The translations under genes were made by a program, and so were the position numbers. Positions 25,087 to 33,049 of a stretch of 64,000 nt of DNA are shown piece after piece (positions within the stretch are counted from its first letter, which is position 1; every line of letters begins with the position of its first letter). This DNA is from Actinomyces capricornis (GTDB lineage Bacteria > Actinomycetota > Actinomycetes > Actinomycetales > Actinomycetaceae): positions 2,232,001 through 2,296,000 of the forward strand of contig NZ_AP025017.1 in NCBI RefSeq assembly GCF_019974135.1. The letters run 5' to 3'. The notes under the pieces were generated by a model, which was not told the origin of the DNA, did not search any database, and worked only from the letters and a program-made list of their open reading frames with translations.

Positions 25087-26304
25087 TGACCTCGTTCTGC
25101 GCTGAGCACGGCCTCAGCCGCAACACCTTCTACAAACTGCGTCGCCGTGCCGAGCAGATGGGCCAGGCCGCCGTCTTGGAGCCCCTGTCACGCCGGCCCA
25201 GGACCAGCCCCACCGCGCTGGGAGAGCAGATCAAGGACCAGGCAGCGGCGGTACGCGCCTCACTAGCGTCCTCGGGCCTGGATCATGGGCCCGTCTCGGT
25301 GCACGACAAGATGAAGCAGATGGGCCTGGACGCCCCCTCCCCGGCCTGGCTAGCGCGATTGTTCCGGGAACGGGGCCTGGCGCGCATCGAGCCGTCCAAG
25401 AAACCCAGGGCGGCCTGGAGGCGCTTCGTCTACCCCGCGCCTAATGCCTGCTGGCAGATGGACGCCACGGCCTACGTGCTCGCTGGCGGCCGCACATGCG
25501 TGATCTTCCAGCTCATCGACGACCACTCCCGCCTGGCGCTGGCATCCCTGGCCGCCCAGGGCCAGACCAGCACCGCGGCGATCGCCACCTTCGATACGGC
25601 CATGGCACGCTACGGGGTGCCCCAAAGACTACTGACCGACAACGGGGCCGCACTGGGCCCCACCAGGCGGGGCCGGCGCGGCGCCCTGGTCGAGCACATC
25701 CGCACCCTGGGCGTCGAACCCATCACCGGCAAGCCCTACAAGCCCACCACCCAGGGCAAGAACGAGCGCTTCCACTCCACCCTCCTGCGCTACCTCGACG
25801 CCCAGCCCCTGGCCGAATCCATCGAGGCCCTCCAGACCCAGGTCGACACCTTCGACCGCATCTACAACAACGAGCGCCCCCACCAGGGCCTACCCGGGCA
25901 CATCACCCCGGCCCAGGCCTGGGCCGCCACCCCCATCGCCGCGCCCCGCGCCCCAGCACAGCCAGCGACGAGCCCCTCATCCCCGGCGCGACGCCCACCA
26001 CCCGCAAGCCACCACCCCGCTCCAGGACCCCCCAGCGCGGTCAACGACGAAGCCGGATCCAGGCCAACGGCACCGCCCGCCTCAAATCCATCGTCTTCCT
26101 GGTCTCCACAGCCCACGCCGGATACGAAGTCGAGATCACCTGGGACCCCGAAACGATCGTCTTGACCATCCCCGGCGGCCAGGTCCTGGCCCAGTACACC
26201 TGGCCCGCCCCCGGCATCACCTACGTCTCCCCCCACACCCCCAACCCCCCAGACGGACCAGCCCACTACCAGACACAAACGTCACCGAAGTCCTGACACA
26301 CCAA

Positions 26305-26421
26305 CCGTCACCTATGTCCTGACACAGAACTGTCACCCATGTCCCGAGACATCACAGGAATCGACGTCGCCTACAAGTGTCGCCTTTTCCGCCAAGTGAC
26401 GCCCATTGCGCCAAGCGACGC
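26305..26421 (-). repeat. Right 117-bp inverted-repeat arm
   Basis: Read on the minus strand it begins GCGTCGCTTGGCGCAATGGG and matches the left arm with scattered differences. Confidence 0.8.
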
Positions 26422-26544
26422 AGATTCGGCGCTCCAGTCCGGACCACTCACCCGCGCTGACCCGGCGTGGGTCCGGGAGAGCGGGGGAGGGTGCGAACCG
26501 GCTGGCATCCGGGTGTCGATCAGGCGCCGGTGAGCGCGGTAGGG

Positions 26545-26550
26545 GATCAT
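26545..26550 (+). promoter_or_regulatory. Weak -10 element of the LOG-family gene
   Basis: GATCAT, 6 bases before ATG 26557. The first base deviates from the usual T but the spacing matches other leaderless genes here. Confidence 0.35.
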
Positions 26551-26556
26551 GCGGCT

Positions 26557-27306
26557 ATGGCACGACAGACCTACCACCGGGGCCCGGTGCTGCTGCGAGG
26601 CACCCAGATCCCCGAGCAGACCACCGACGAGCGCCTGCTGAGCCAGAGCGATGAGACCGACTGGCTCCACTCCGACCCCTGGCGCGTCCTGCGCATCCAG
26701 TCCGAGTTCGTCGAGGGCTTCGGCGCCCTGGCCGAGCTGGGGCCGGCCATCAGCGTCTTCGGCTCTGCGCGCACCGCCCCCACCGACCCCGCCTACCAGA
26801 CGGCCCAGGAGATCGGCTCGGGGCTGGCGCGATCCGGCTACGCCGTCATCACCGGGGGCGGCCCGGGAATGATGGAGGCCGCGAACAGGGGCGCGCACAA
26901 TGCGGGCGGGGTCTCGGTGGGGCTGGGCATTGAGCTGCCCCACGAGCAGGGCCTCAACGAGTATGTGGATCTGGGCATCAACTTCCGCTACTTCTTCGCC
27001 CGCAAGACCATGTTCGTGAAGTACTCCGACGGATTCGTCGTCATGCCCGGAGGCATGGGCACCCTCGATGAGCTCTTCGAATCCCTCACCCTGGTCCAGA
27101 CCCGCAAGGTCTCCTCCTTCCCCATCGTCCTGGTCGACTCCGGCTACTGGTCGGGGCTGCTGGAGTGGATGCGCAGCACCGTCGTCGAGCGCGGCATGAT
27201 CTCCCCCCAGGATCCCGACCTCATCCAGGTCGTGGATACCGCGCAGGAGGCCGTGGACTTCGTCGTCGGCGCCGCCCGGAGGATCCGGGGCGAGCAGCCC
27301 GCCTGA
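26557..27306 (+). CDS. LOG-family protein (nucleotide 5'-monophosphate phosphoribohydrolase type)
   Basis: 249 residues from ATG 26557. It contains GGGPGMMEAANRGAH and PGGMGTLDELFE, the two signature motifs of the LOG/TIGR00730 family once mis-annotated as lysine decarboxylase. Characterised members cleave cytokinin riboside 5'-monophosphate or other nucleotide monophosphates to free base plus ribose 5-phosphate. Positioned just outside the mobile-element cluster and intact. The natural substrate in this organism is unknown. Confidence 0.88.
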   Translation: MARQTYHRGPVLLRGTQIPEQTTDERLLSQSDETDWLHSDPWRVLRIQSEFVEGFGALAELGPAISVFGSARTAPTDPAYQTAQEIGSGLARSGYAVITGGGPGMMEAANRGAHNAGGVSVGLGIELPHEQGLNEYVDLGINFRYFFARKTMFVKYSDGFVVMPGGMGTLDELFESLTLVQTRKVSSFPIVLVDSGYWSGLLEWMRSTVVERGMISPQDPDLIQVVDTAQEAVDFVVGAARRIRGEQPA

Positions 27307-27406
27307 GCGCGAGTCCCCAGGGCGGGCCCAGGCGGGCGGCTGCCGGGGCTCGGCGTGAGGCGCGTCATGGCCGGCGAACCATTCGATAGCGATGCCCTTC
27401 ATGGAG

Positions 27407-27442
27407 TAGACTAAGAAAGGTTGCACGGTGATGAATCCGTGC
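27407..27442 (+). promoter_or_regulatory. Promoter -10 and leader hairpin of the DUF3117 gene
   Basis: TAGACT (27407-27412) is followed by a small hairpin, GCACGG (27423-27428) with CCGTGC (27437-27442), in the short leader before the ribosome-binding site AAAGGTGAG. Confidence 0.4.
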
Positions 27443-27463
27443 CACGTGACGAAAGGTGAGCAC

Positions 27464-27652
27464 ATGGCTGCCATGAAGCCCCGGACCGGCGACGGACCTC
27501 TTGAGGTTGTCAAGGAAGGCCGAGCGATCATCATGCGGGTCCCGCTTGAGGGCGGTGGTCGCCTTGTCCTGGAGATCACGGCGGACGAGGTCAAGGAGCT
27601 CGGCGATGCCCTGGCCGAGTTCGGTGACTCCCTGGCCAGCGCCAAGAGCTGA
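27464..27652 (+). CDS. DUF3117-family small protein
   Basis: 62 residues from ATG 27464, with AAAGGTGAG upstream. The sequence MAAMKPRTGDGPLEV...MRVPLEGGGRLVLE is a very conserved actinobacterial small protein of unknown function. It is monocistronic, with a strong hairpin terminator. Placement beside the O-methyltransferase and tatB is the usual context in the phylum. Confidence 0.88.
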   Translation: MAAMKPRTGDGPLEVVKEGRAIIMRVPLEGGGRLVLEITADEVKELGDALAEFGDSLASAKS

Positions 27653-27684
27653 GCCGCCGCTGCTCGCCGTCCTGGCTCAAGCGT

Positions 27685-27716
27685 GAAGGACCAGGCCCCT
27701 CGGGGTCTGGTCCTTC
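27685..27716 (+). terminator. Hairpin terminator after DUF3117
   Basis: GAAGGACCAGGCCCC pairs with GGGGTCTGGTCCTTC (one G-T pair) around a tight loop. A modest T-rich tail (TGTGTT) follows. Near-symmetric, so it may also serve the opposing O-methyltransferase gene. Confidence 0.75.
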
Positions 27717-27826
27717 TGTGTTGCGCCCGCGCTCCCTCTCTGGGCGGGCTCGGCCCGGGCGAAGCCGGGGACGCGGCGTCGATGGTCAGGGGTGCCTGTC
27801 GCAGGGCCGCGGGATGACCACGGCCC

Positions 27827-28465
27827 TCAGGCCCGGCGCACCGTGACCAGCAGGCCGTCGCCCACGGGCAGCAGCGTGGTCAGCAGCGCCTCGGAGTCGC
27901 GCAGGGCCTTGCCCAGCTCGCGGGCCGCCACCGTCACCGCGTCGCGCCGGGCAGGGTCGGCCACATGGTCATTCCACAGGGCCCGGGTCACGGCCAGCAC
28001 CCCGCCCACCCGCAGCATGCGCAGCGCATCGCGGGCCAGATAGGCCGCCTCCTGAGGGTCGACGTCGAGCACCACCATGTCGTAGGTGCGCGCCGCCATC
28101 CTGGGCATGACGTCGGAGGCGCGCCCCTGGATGATGCGGGTGCGAGAGGTGGGGTATCCCGCGGCGTCGAAGGCGTAGCGGGCCTCGCGCTGGACCTCGG
28201 GCTCGATGTCCAGGGTGGTCAGGACGCCGTCGGGCCCCATCCCGCCCAGCAGCCACAACCCCGAGACGCCCGTGCCGGTGCCGACCTCCGCCACGGACTT
28301 GGCCCCCACCGAGGCGGCCAGCATGCGCAGACAGGCCCCGGTGCCCGGGGACACCGGGGTGATGCCGAGCTCCAGCCCCCGCATCCGGGCCTGGGCGGTG
28401 GCCTCGTCCTCCACACTGAAGTCCTCCGTGTAGGACCAGCTCAGCGTCTTGTCCGCACTCACCAT
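27827..28465 (-). CDS. O-methyltransferase (family 3, SAM-dependent)
   Basis: 212 residues from ATG 28465, with AGGAAAGAGG upstream. Rossmann-type methyltransferase motifs: VAEVGTGTGVSGLWLL (SAM-binding), TTLDIEPEVQREAR, DMVVLDVDPQEA and the later GGVLAVTRALWND. It resembles the catechol-type O-methyltransferases found next to sigE/rseA/tatB in mycobacteria. Substrate unknown. No sigma-factor gene lies beside it here. Confidence 0.88.
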   Translation of the reverse strand: MVSADKTLSWSYTEDFSVEDEATAQARMRGLELGITPVSPGTGACLRMLAASVGAKSVAEVGTGTGVSGLWLLGGMGPDGVLTTLDIEPEVQREARYAFDAAGYPTSRTRIIQGRASDVMPRMAARTYDMVVLDVDPQEAAYLARDALRMLRVGGVLAVTRALWNDHVADPARRDAVTVAARELGKALRDSEALLTTLLPVGDGLLVTVRRA

Positions 28466-28756
28466 GAGCCTCTTTCCTGCCGCGGGCCGCCAGGTGCGGC
28501 CCTGGCCGCCATTGTTCCAGGAATCAGGGCGCCTGACGGGAACTGGCACGCAGCGCCCGGCGGGTCCAGGCGGTGCCGGCCGCCATGTGATCCCGCGCCC
28601 CGCGAAGCCGCCCGACGCACCGGCGGCATTGTGCACCGACTCCCGCCCCCAGCTCTGCGCCGCCTGCCCGGCCCGCATCGCCTGGTGCCGGCCTGCGGCG
28701 GCGTGGGCTGCGCCGCGGTTGACCGGCGGGCGCATGAGCCATGGGTTCCGGATCCC
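28466..28756. other. Divergent intergenic region between O-methyltransferase and tatB
   Basis: About 290 bases of very GC-rich DNA. In related actinobacteria sigE and rseA sit in this interval; no sigma-70-like or anti-sigma coding sequence is seen here, only the control sites of the two flanking genes. Confidence 0.55.
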
Positions 28757-28762
28757 TATACT
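28757..28762 (+). promoter_or_regulatory. -10 element of tatB
   Basis: TATACT, 6 bases before GTG 28769; leaderless arrangement. Confidence 0.6.
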
Positions 28763-28768
28763 GAGCGC

Positions 28769-29743
28769 GTGTTCGGCATTTCAGGATCGGAGTTCCTCGT
28801 CATCATGCTGGTGGCGGTGGTGGTGGTCGGGCCCCAGCGCCTGCCCGAGTACACGCGCCAGCTCACCCGCATGGTGCGCCAGCTGCGCCTGTTCCTGGAC
28901 AGCGCCCGCTCCCAGATCGCCGAGGAAGTCGGGCCCGAGCTGGCCGACCTCGACCTGTCCAGCCTGGACCCGCGCCAGTACGACCCGCGCAGGATCGTGC
29001 GCGACGCCCTGGGTGAGGACATCGAGGCCATCCGCAAGGACCTGACCCAGCCCTTCCGCTCCGTGGCCGACGCCGCCAAGGAGACCTCCGATGCCGCCGC
29101 CAAGGCCGTGGGTGATGCCGTCGCCCAGGATCGGGCCAATTCCCTGAGCAACCAGATCTCCCAGAAGAAGGCCGAGGCCCTCAAGGCTGCCGACAGCGCC
29201 GCCGAGGCTGAGCCGGCCGCCGAGGAGGATGAGTCCGCAGCCGGCTCCGCGGCTGAGGCCGCCACTGACAGTGCTGACAGCGCCGCTGAGGCTGAGCCGG
29301 CTGCCGCTGAGGCCGAGCCGGCCGCTTCACCTGAGCCGGCCGTCGACGAGCCCTCCTCAGCGATGGACCAGCCCGATGCCGCGGCTGAGCCGATTGCGTC
29401 AGTCGAGTCGGCTGAGTCTGCCGAGCCGGCTGAGCCGGCTGAGTCCGCCGCTGGGCAGGGCGGCGCTGAGCAGAACGACAGTGTCCCGGCTGAGGGGCAG
29501 GACGAGGCCGGCAAGGAGGCTGCGCAGGAGGACGACCCGCAGGAGAAGGCGGCTCCAGCGCCCGTCCCCACCAGTCTTGTGGACTCCGGTGCCCAGGGCG
29601 CCGAACCGGGTGATGCGACTGCCGAGCATGGCCCTCAGAGCGCCGGCGTCGTGCGCCCCCTGTCCCCGCGCGATATCGTGCGGGCCGCCAACTCCGCCGC
29701 CCGCACCCGGGCGCAGGCCGCCAGCGCCACGGTCGAGTCCTGA
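28769..29743 (+). CDS. tatB: Sec-independent translocase subunit TatB with an extended acidic tail
   Basis: 324 residues from GTG 28769. The TatB signature is clear: N-terminal membrane helix FLVIMLVAVVVVGPQRLPE, a Gly-Pro hinge, then an amphipathic helix (QLTRMVRQLRLFLDSAR). TatB receives twin-arginine precursors together with TatC. The family is usually 100-180 residues; here about 180 extra residues form an Ala/Glu/Pro-rich tail with imperfect AEPAA-like repeats (about residues 145-260), probably disordered. No tatA or tatC is in the window. Confidence 0.88.
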   Translation: MFGISGSEFLVIMLVAVVVVGPQRLPEYTRQLTRMVRQLRLFLDSARSQIAEEVGPELADLDLSSLDPRQYDPRRIVRDALGEDIEAIRKDLTQPFRSVADAAKETSDAAAKAVGDAVAQDRANSLSNQISQKKAEALKAADSAAEAEPAAEEDESAAGSAAEAATDSADSAAEAEPAAAEAEPAASPEPAVDEPSSAMDQPDAAAEPIASVESAESAEPAEPAESAAGQGGAEQNDSVPAEGQDEAGKEAAQEDDPQEKAAPAPVPTSLVDSGAQGAEPGDATAEHGPQSAGVVRPLSPRDIVRAANSAARTRAQAASATVES

Positions 29744-29786
29744 CCCCCTGATCTCCAGACCGGCAGGCCGTAGTTCACCCCATCAA

Positions 29787-29825
29787 GACGCGGATTCGCC
29801 CCTCCGAAGGGGGTGAATCCGTGTC
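29787..29825. terminator. Bidirectional terminator between tatB and mrp
   Basis: A long hairpin, GGATTC-G-CCCC with GGGG-GT-GAATCC, extended by GAC/GTC pairs, lies between two convergent genes. No strong U-run on either strand. Confidence 0.65.
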
Positions 29826-29858
29826 CAGAGGGGCGACACTGCGGAGGTGCACCCCCGT

Positions 29859-31001
29859 TCAGGCCGGGGTCACTCCCAGGCTGCGGCCCGCCAGGCCCCG
29901 GGCGCGATGGGTGAGCCGCTGCGCCACCCGGGACAGCTCCTGGGCCGCCGGGGCATCAGCGGCGGGCCGGCCCTCATCGGCCACGGTGGCGGGGGTGCCG
30001 ATATCCGAGCCCTCGCGCATGCGGATGTCCAGGGGCAGCTCGGCCAGGAGTGGCACCTCGTAGCCCAGTGCCTGCCCCAGTGACTCACTGACCTTACGGC
30101 CCCCGCCCGAGCCGAAGATCTCCACCCGCGAGCCGTCGGGCTGGGGCATGTAGGACATGTTCTCGATGACGCCCACCACCTGCTGCTTGGTCTGGGTGGC
30201 GATGAGCCCCGTGCGCTCGGCCACCTCCGCCGCCGCGGTCTGGGGGGTGGTGACCACCAGGATCTCGGCATTGGGCAGGAGCTGGGCCACCGAGATCGTC
30301 ACGTCCCCGGTGCCGGGGGGCAGGTCCAGCAGGAGCACGTCCAGGTCCCCCCAGAACACGTCGGTGAGGAACTGCTGGACGGCGCGATGCAGCATCGGGC
30401 CACGCCAGACCACCGGCTGCTTGTCCTCCACGAACATGCCGATGGAGATGACCTTCACCCCGTGGGCGATGGGCGGCACGATCATCCCGTCGAGCTGGGT
30501 GGGCACCTGCTCGACCCCCAGCATGCGGGGGATGGAGAAGCCGTAGATGTCGGCGTCCACCACCCCCACGCTCAGGCCCTGGGCGGCCATGGCCGCGGCC
30601 AGGCCCGCGGTCACCGAGGACTTGCCCACGCCCCCCTTGCCGGAGGTCACCGCATAGATGCGGGTAAGGCTGCCGGGCTGGGTGAAGGGGATGACCGGCT
30701 CGGAGGCCCCGCCGCGCAGACGCCGCCGCAGGTCGGCGCGCTGCTCATCATTCATGACCCCCATCTCGACCGTCACGCCGGTGACGCCCTCGACCTTGCC
30801 CACCTCGCGCTGGGTATCGCTGGTGATCGTGTCCTTCAGGGGACAGCCGGCCACCGTCAGCAGCACCCCGACGACGACGGCGCCGTCCTCGGAGATCTCG
30901 ACCGAGGAGACCATCCCCAAATCGGTGATGGGGCGGCGGATCTCGGGGTCGTCAACGCGGGCGAGGGCCTCCAGAACGGCTTCTTGCGTGGGTCGTGGCA
31001 T
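29859..31001 (-). CDS. mrp: Mrp/ApbC-family P-loop ATPase (Fe-S cluster carrier type)
   Basis: 380 residues from ATG 31001. An N-terminal MIP18/DUF59 domain (about 1-90) precedes a P-loop domain with GKGGVGKSSVTAGLA, and later LLLDLPPGTGDVT. Mrp proteins carry iron-sulfur clusters to target proteins. The CxxC pair that holds the cluster in ApbC/Nbp35 is absent: the expected position reads VIENMSYMPQPDGS. This replacement is, to my knowledge, common in actinobacterial Mrp, so the cluster-carrier role is uncertain here. Confidence 0.85.
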   Translation of the reverse strand: MPRPTQEAVLEALARVDDPEIRRPITDLGMVSSVEISEDGAVVVGVLLTVAGCPLKDTITSDTQREVGKVEGVTGVTVEMGVMNDEQRADLRRRLRGGASEPVIPFTQPGSLTRIYAVTSGKGGVGKSSVTAGLAAAMAAQGLSVGVVDADIYGFSIPRMLGVEQVPTQLDGMIVPPIAHGVKVISIGMFVEDKQPVVWRGPMLHRAVQQFLTDVFWGDLDVLLLDLPPGTGDVTISVAQLLPNAEILVVTTPQTAAAEVAERTGLIATQTKQQVVGVIENMSYMPQPDGSRVEIFGSGGGRKVSESLGQALGYEVPLLAELPLDIRMREGSDIGTPATVADEGRPAADAPAAQELSRVAQRLTHRARGLAGRSLGVTPA

Positions 31002-31007
31002 AGGCCC

Positions 31008-31013
31008 ATCCTA
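31008..31013 (-). promoter_or_regulatory. -10 element of mrp
   Basis: TAGGAT on the minus strand, 6 bases before ATG 31001; leaderless arrangement. Confidence 0.55.
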
Positions 31014-31073
31014 GAGCGGGCCGGTGGGGCGGTGCCGTGGCCCATCGCACGTGACGGGGATACGACGAGCGCC

Positions 31074-31685
31074 TCACTCGCCCCTGCCCCCGGGGCCGAT
31101 GCTGCCGGCGCGGCGCCCCGGTGCCGCGGGCCCGCGGGCCTCGCGGGGCTCCTCGGCCTCCTCGGCCAGCTCGGAGATCTCCTCGCGGGTGCGCTGCTCC
31201 TCCGCCAGGATCTCTGAGAGCAGATCCCGCAGCTCGGAGCGCACGAAGTCCCGCGTGGCCACGTCATTCATCGCCAGGCGCAGGGAGGCGATCTCCCGGG
31301 TGAGGTACTCGGTGTCCTCCAGGTTGCGCTCGGCGCGCTGGCGGTCCTGCTCGGCGGTGACCCGGTCGCGGTCGTCCTGGCGGTTCTGGGCCAGCAGGAT
31401 CAGCGGTGCGGAGTAGGAGGCCTGGAGGGAGAGCATGAGGGTCAGCGCCGTGAAGCCCAGCTCGGCCTTGTCGAAGCGCATCTCCTCGGGGCCCCAGGAG
31501 TTCCAGGCCATCCACACCGCCACGAAGGCCGTCAGCCAGATGAGGAAGGTGGGGGTGCCCGAGAAGCGCGCAATAGCCTCGGCCACCCGCCCGGAGGTAT
31601 CGGAGCGGGAGGTGCGCGAGGGATGGGTCCAGCGCAGCCACCGCGCCCGGTTCTTGGGAAGCGGCTGATCGAGCTGGTCAGGCAT
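31074..31685 (-). CDS. DUF1003 membrane protein
   Basis: 203 residues from ATG 31685, overlapping the end of the MgtE-like gene by 8 bases. Two hydrophobic segments (about 45-65 and 80-105) with FLIWLTAFVAVWMAWN and LQASYSAPLILLAQNRQ typify DUF1003. A coiled-coil region follows (RDRVTAEQDRQRAERNLED). The tail is charged, then Gly/Arg-rich. The overlap suggests joint function with the MgtE-domain protein; the biochemical role is unknown. Confidence 0.85.
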   Translation of the reverse strand: MPDQLDQPLPKNRARWLRWTHPSRTSRSDTSGRVAEAIARFSGTPTFLIWLTAFVAVWMAWNSWGPEEMRFDKAELGFTALTLMLSLQASYSAPLILLAQNRQDDRDRVTAEQDRQRAERNLEDTEYLTREIASLRLAMNDVATRDFVRSELRDLLSEILAEEQRTREEISELAEEAEEPREARGPAAPGRRAGSIGPGGRGE

Positions 31686-32970
31686 TGGCGCTCCTCTCAA
31701 TGGTCTCGTCGGTGACGGCCTCGTCGGCCTCGCGCCAGTCATCGGGCATGAGGTGGTCCAGGACGTCGTCGACGCTCACCGCGCCCAGCAGGCGCCCGGC
31801 GTCGTCGACCACCGGCAGGGCCGTGAGGTTGTAGGTGGCCAGCAGGCGGGTGACCGTGCCGATGGAGTCCTCGGCGTTGACGGAGTCCACATGCGTGTCC
31901 AGGATCGAGCCGATCATCCGCTGGGGCCGCTCGCGCAGTGCCCGCTGGAGGTGGACCACGCCCACGAGCCTGCCGGTGGGCGACTCCAGGGGCGGGCGGC
32001 ACACGAAGCCGATGGCCGCCAGGGCCGGGGTGATCTCCGCCTTGCGGGCATGGGCCAGGAAGGCGGCCACAGTGGCCTCGGGGGGCAGGATGATGGGCTC
32101 GGTGGTCATCAGGCCGCCGGCGGTGTACTCGTCATAGGCCATGAGCCGGCGCACGTCCTCGGCCTCCTCGGGCTCCATGAGGCCCAGGAGCTCGGCGGCC
32201 TTGAGCTGGGGGAGCTCGGCGACCAGGTCGGCGGCGTCGTCGGGCTGCATGACATCCAGGACATCGGCGGCGCGGGAGGCCTCCAGGCGCGAGAGGATGG
32301 CCACGGCCGCCTCATTGCCCAGCTCCTCCAGGGCGTCGGCCAGGCGCTCGTCGCTCAGCTCTGCGGCCACCCGCAGCTGGCTGGCCCGGGGCAGGTCGCG
32401 CAGGACGTCGGCCAGGTCGGCGGGCTTGAGGTCCTCCATGGTGGCCAGCAGGGCGGTGGCGCCCTGCTGCTCGGCGCTGCCGGCCAGCCCGGTGACCTCC
32501 TCGGGGCGCACGATAAAGGTCTCCCCGCGCCGCAGCCCCAGGGGCCCGGTCGAGCCCCGCTGGACGAAGAGCCGGGTGACCTTCCAGTCCATGCCCCGGT
32601 CGCGCTCGATGGCCACGTCGTGGATCGTCACCTTCCCCGAGCCGTCCTTGAGGTCGACCACCCGGTCCAGCAGCTCGCCGACCACGAGGGTCTCGACATT
32701 GCGCTGGTTGAAGCGGCGGATGTTGACCAGGCCCGTGGTGATGACCGCCCCCGGCTCGATGGCCGTCACGCGCGAGAGGGGCAGGAAGACGCGGCGCCGC
32801 GAGGAGACCTCGATGACGAAGCCCACCGCCCGTGGCTCGCCGCGCATCTGCAGCAGCACGACGACGTCGTGGACCTTGCCCACCGCGTCGCCCAGGGGAT
32901 CGAAGACGGAGGTGCCGATGAGTCGGGCGACGAAGACCCTGCTTCCCGTGCGCATCCTGGTGTTCTCCAC
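31678..32970 (-). CDS. MgtE N-domain / CBS-pair protein without a membrane channel
   Basis: 430 residues from GTG 32970. A PRC-barrel-like N-terminus (RLIGTSVFDPLGDAVGKVHDV, about 10-90) and a second beta-rich part precede an MgtE-type superhelical domain (ALLATMEDLKPADLADVL, about 175-285) and two CBS motifs (about 290-415). In MgtE channels these domains sense Mg2+ and gate a membrane pore, but this protein stops after the CBS pair and has no TM segments. It may be a soluble sensor acting with the two-TM DUF1003 protein encoded immediately downstream. Confidence 0.85.
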   Translation of the reverse strand: MENTRMRTGSRVFVARLIGTSVFDPLGDAVGKVHDVVVLLQMRGEPRAVGFVIEVSSRRRVFLPLSRVTAIEPGAVITTGLVNIRRFNQRNVETLVVGELLDRVVDLKDGSGKVTIHDVAIERDRGMDWKVTRLFVQRGSTGPLGLRRGETFIVRPEEVTGLAGSAEQQGATALLATMEDLKPADLADVLRDLPRASQLRVAAELSDERLADALEELGNEAAVAILSRLEASRAADVLDVMQPDDAADLVAELPQLKAAELLGLMEPEEAEDVRRLMAYDEYTAGGLMTTEPIILPPEATVAAFLAHARKAEITPALAAIGFVCRPPLESPTGRLVGVVHLQRALRERPQRMIGSILDTHVDSVNAEDSIGTVTRLLATYNLTALPVVDDAGRLLGAVSVDDVLDHLMPDDWREADEAVTDETIERSANA

Positions 32971-32976
32971 AAGCCA

Positions 32977-32982
32977 AGAGTA
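32977..32982 (-). promoter_or_regulatory. -10 element of the MgtE/CBS - DUF1003 operon
   Basis: TACTCT on the minus strand, 6 bases before GTG 32970; leaderless arrangement. Confidence 0.5.
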
Positions 32983-33049
32983 TGCGCCCTTGGCGTGAAG
33001 GCGGGGCTGCGCCTCCCCGCGCGCGCCCGCGCGTGGGACGATTCAGCCC

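Larger units (their letters stand above)
23561..26296 (+). pseudogene. IS481/rve-type transposase, split by an IS and frameshifted
   Basis: GTG 23561 encodes MSKPVDPRIRLAIANWPDD... up to ...GAVTS at 23641, where the IS256-type element interrupts. Removing that element and one target duplication joins this exactly in frame to FCAEHGLSRNTFYKLRRR at 25095: a helix-turn-helix, then an rve core with Asp in QMDATAYV, Asp in LTDNGAAL and Glu in TTQGKNERFH, all present. The frame then reaches an early stop at 26165, but the expected C-terminal piece (ARLKSIVFLVSTAHAGYEV) continues in another phase to 26296, so a frameshift near 25960 is a second lesion. Inactive as it stands. Confidence 0.8.
23407..26421. 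mobile_element. IS481-type element and surrounding palindrome, bounded by 117-bp inverted repeats
   Basis: The arms at 23407-23523 and 26305-26421 are inverted copies of each other with scattered mismatches. Their inner parts carry two copies of a GGACATNGGTGAC motif (IS481-type ends, beginning TGTCT). Their outer parts carry GCGTCRYTTGGCG units like the palindromic repeats at 40.3 and 56.5 kb. The simplest reading is an IS481-type element that landed in the loop of such a palindrome. A second element (23642-25086) is inserted inside. Confidence 0.75.

Noticed and set aside
23407..26421. Possible composite transposon carrying cargo genes
   Set aside because: Everything inside is transposase remnants; no passenger gene is present.
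27965..28768. N-terminal extension of tatB
   Set aside because: It would be antisense to the O-methyltransferase gene; the -10 before GTG 28769 and the membrane helix right after it fix the start.
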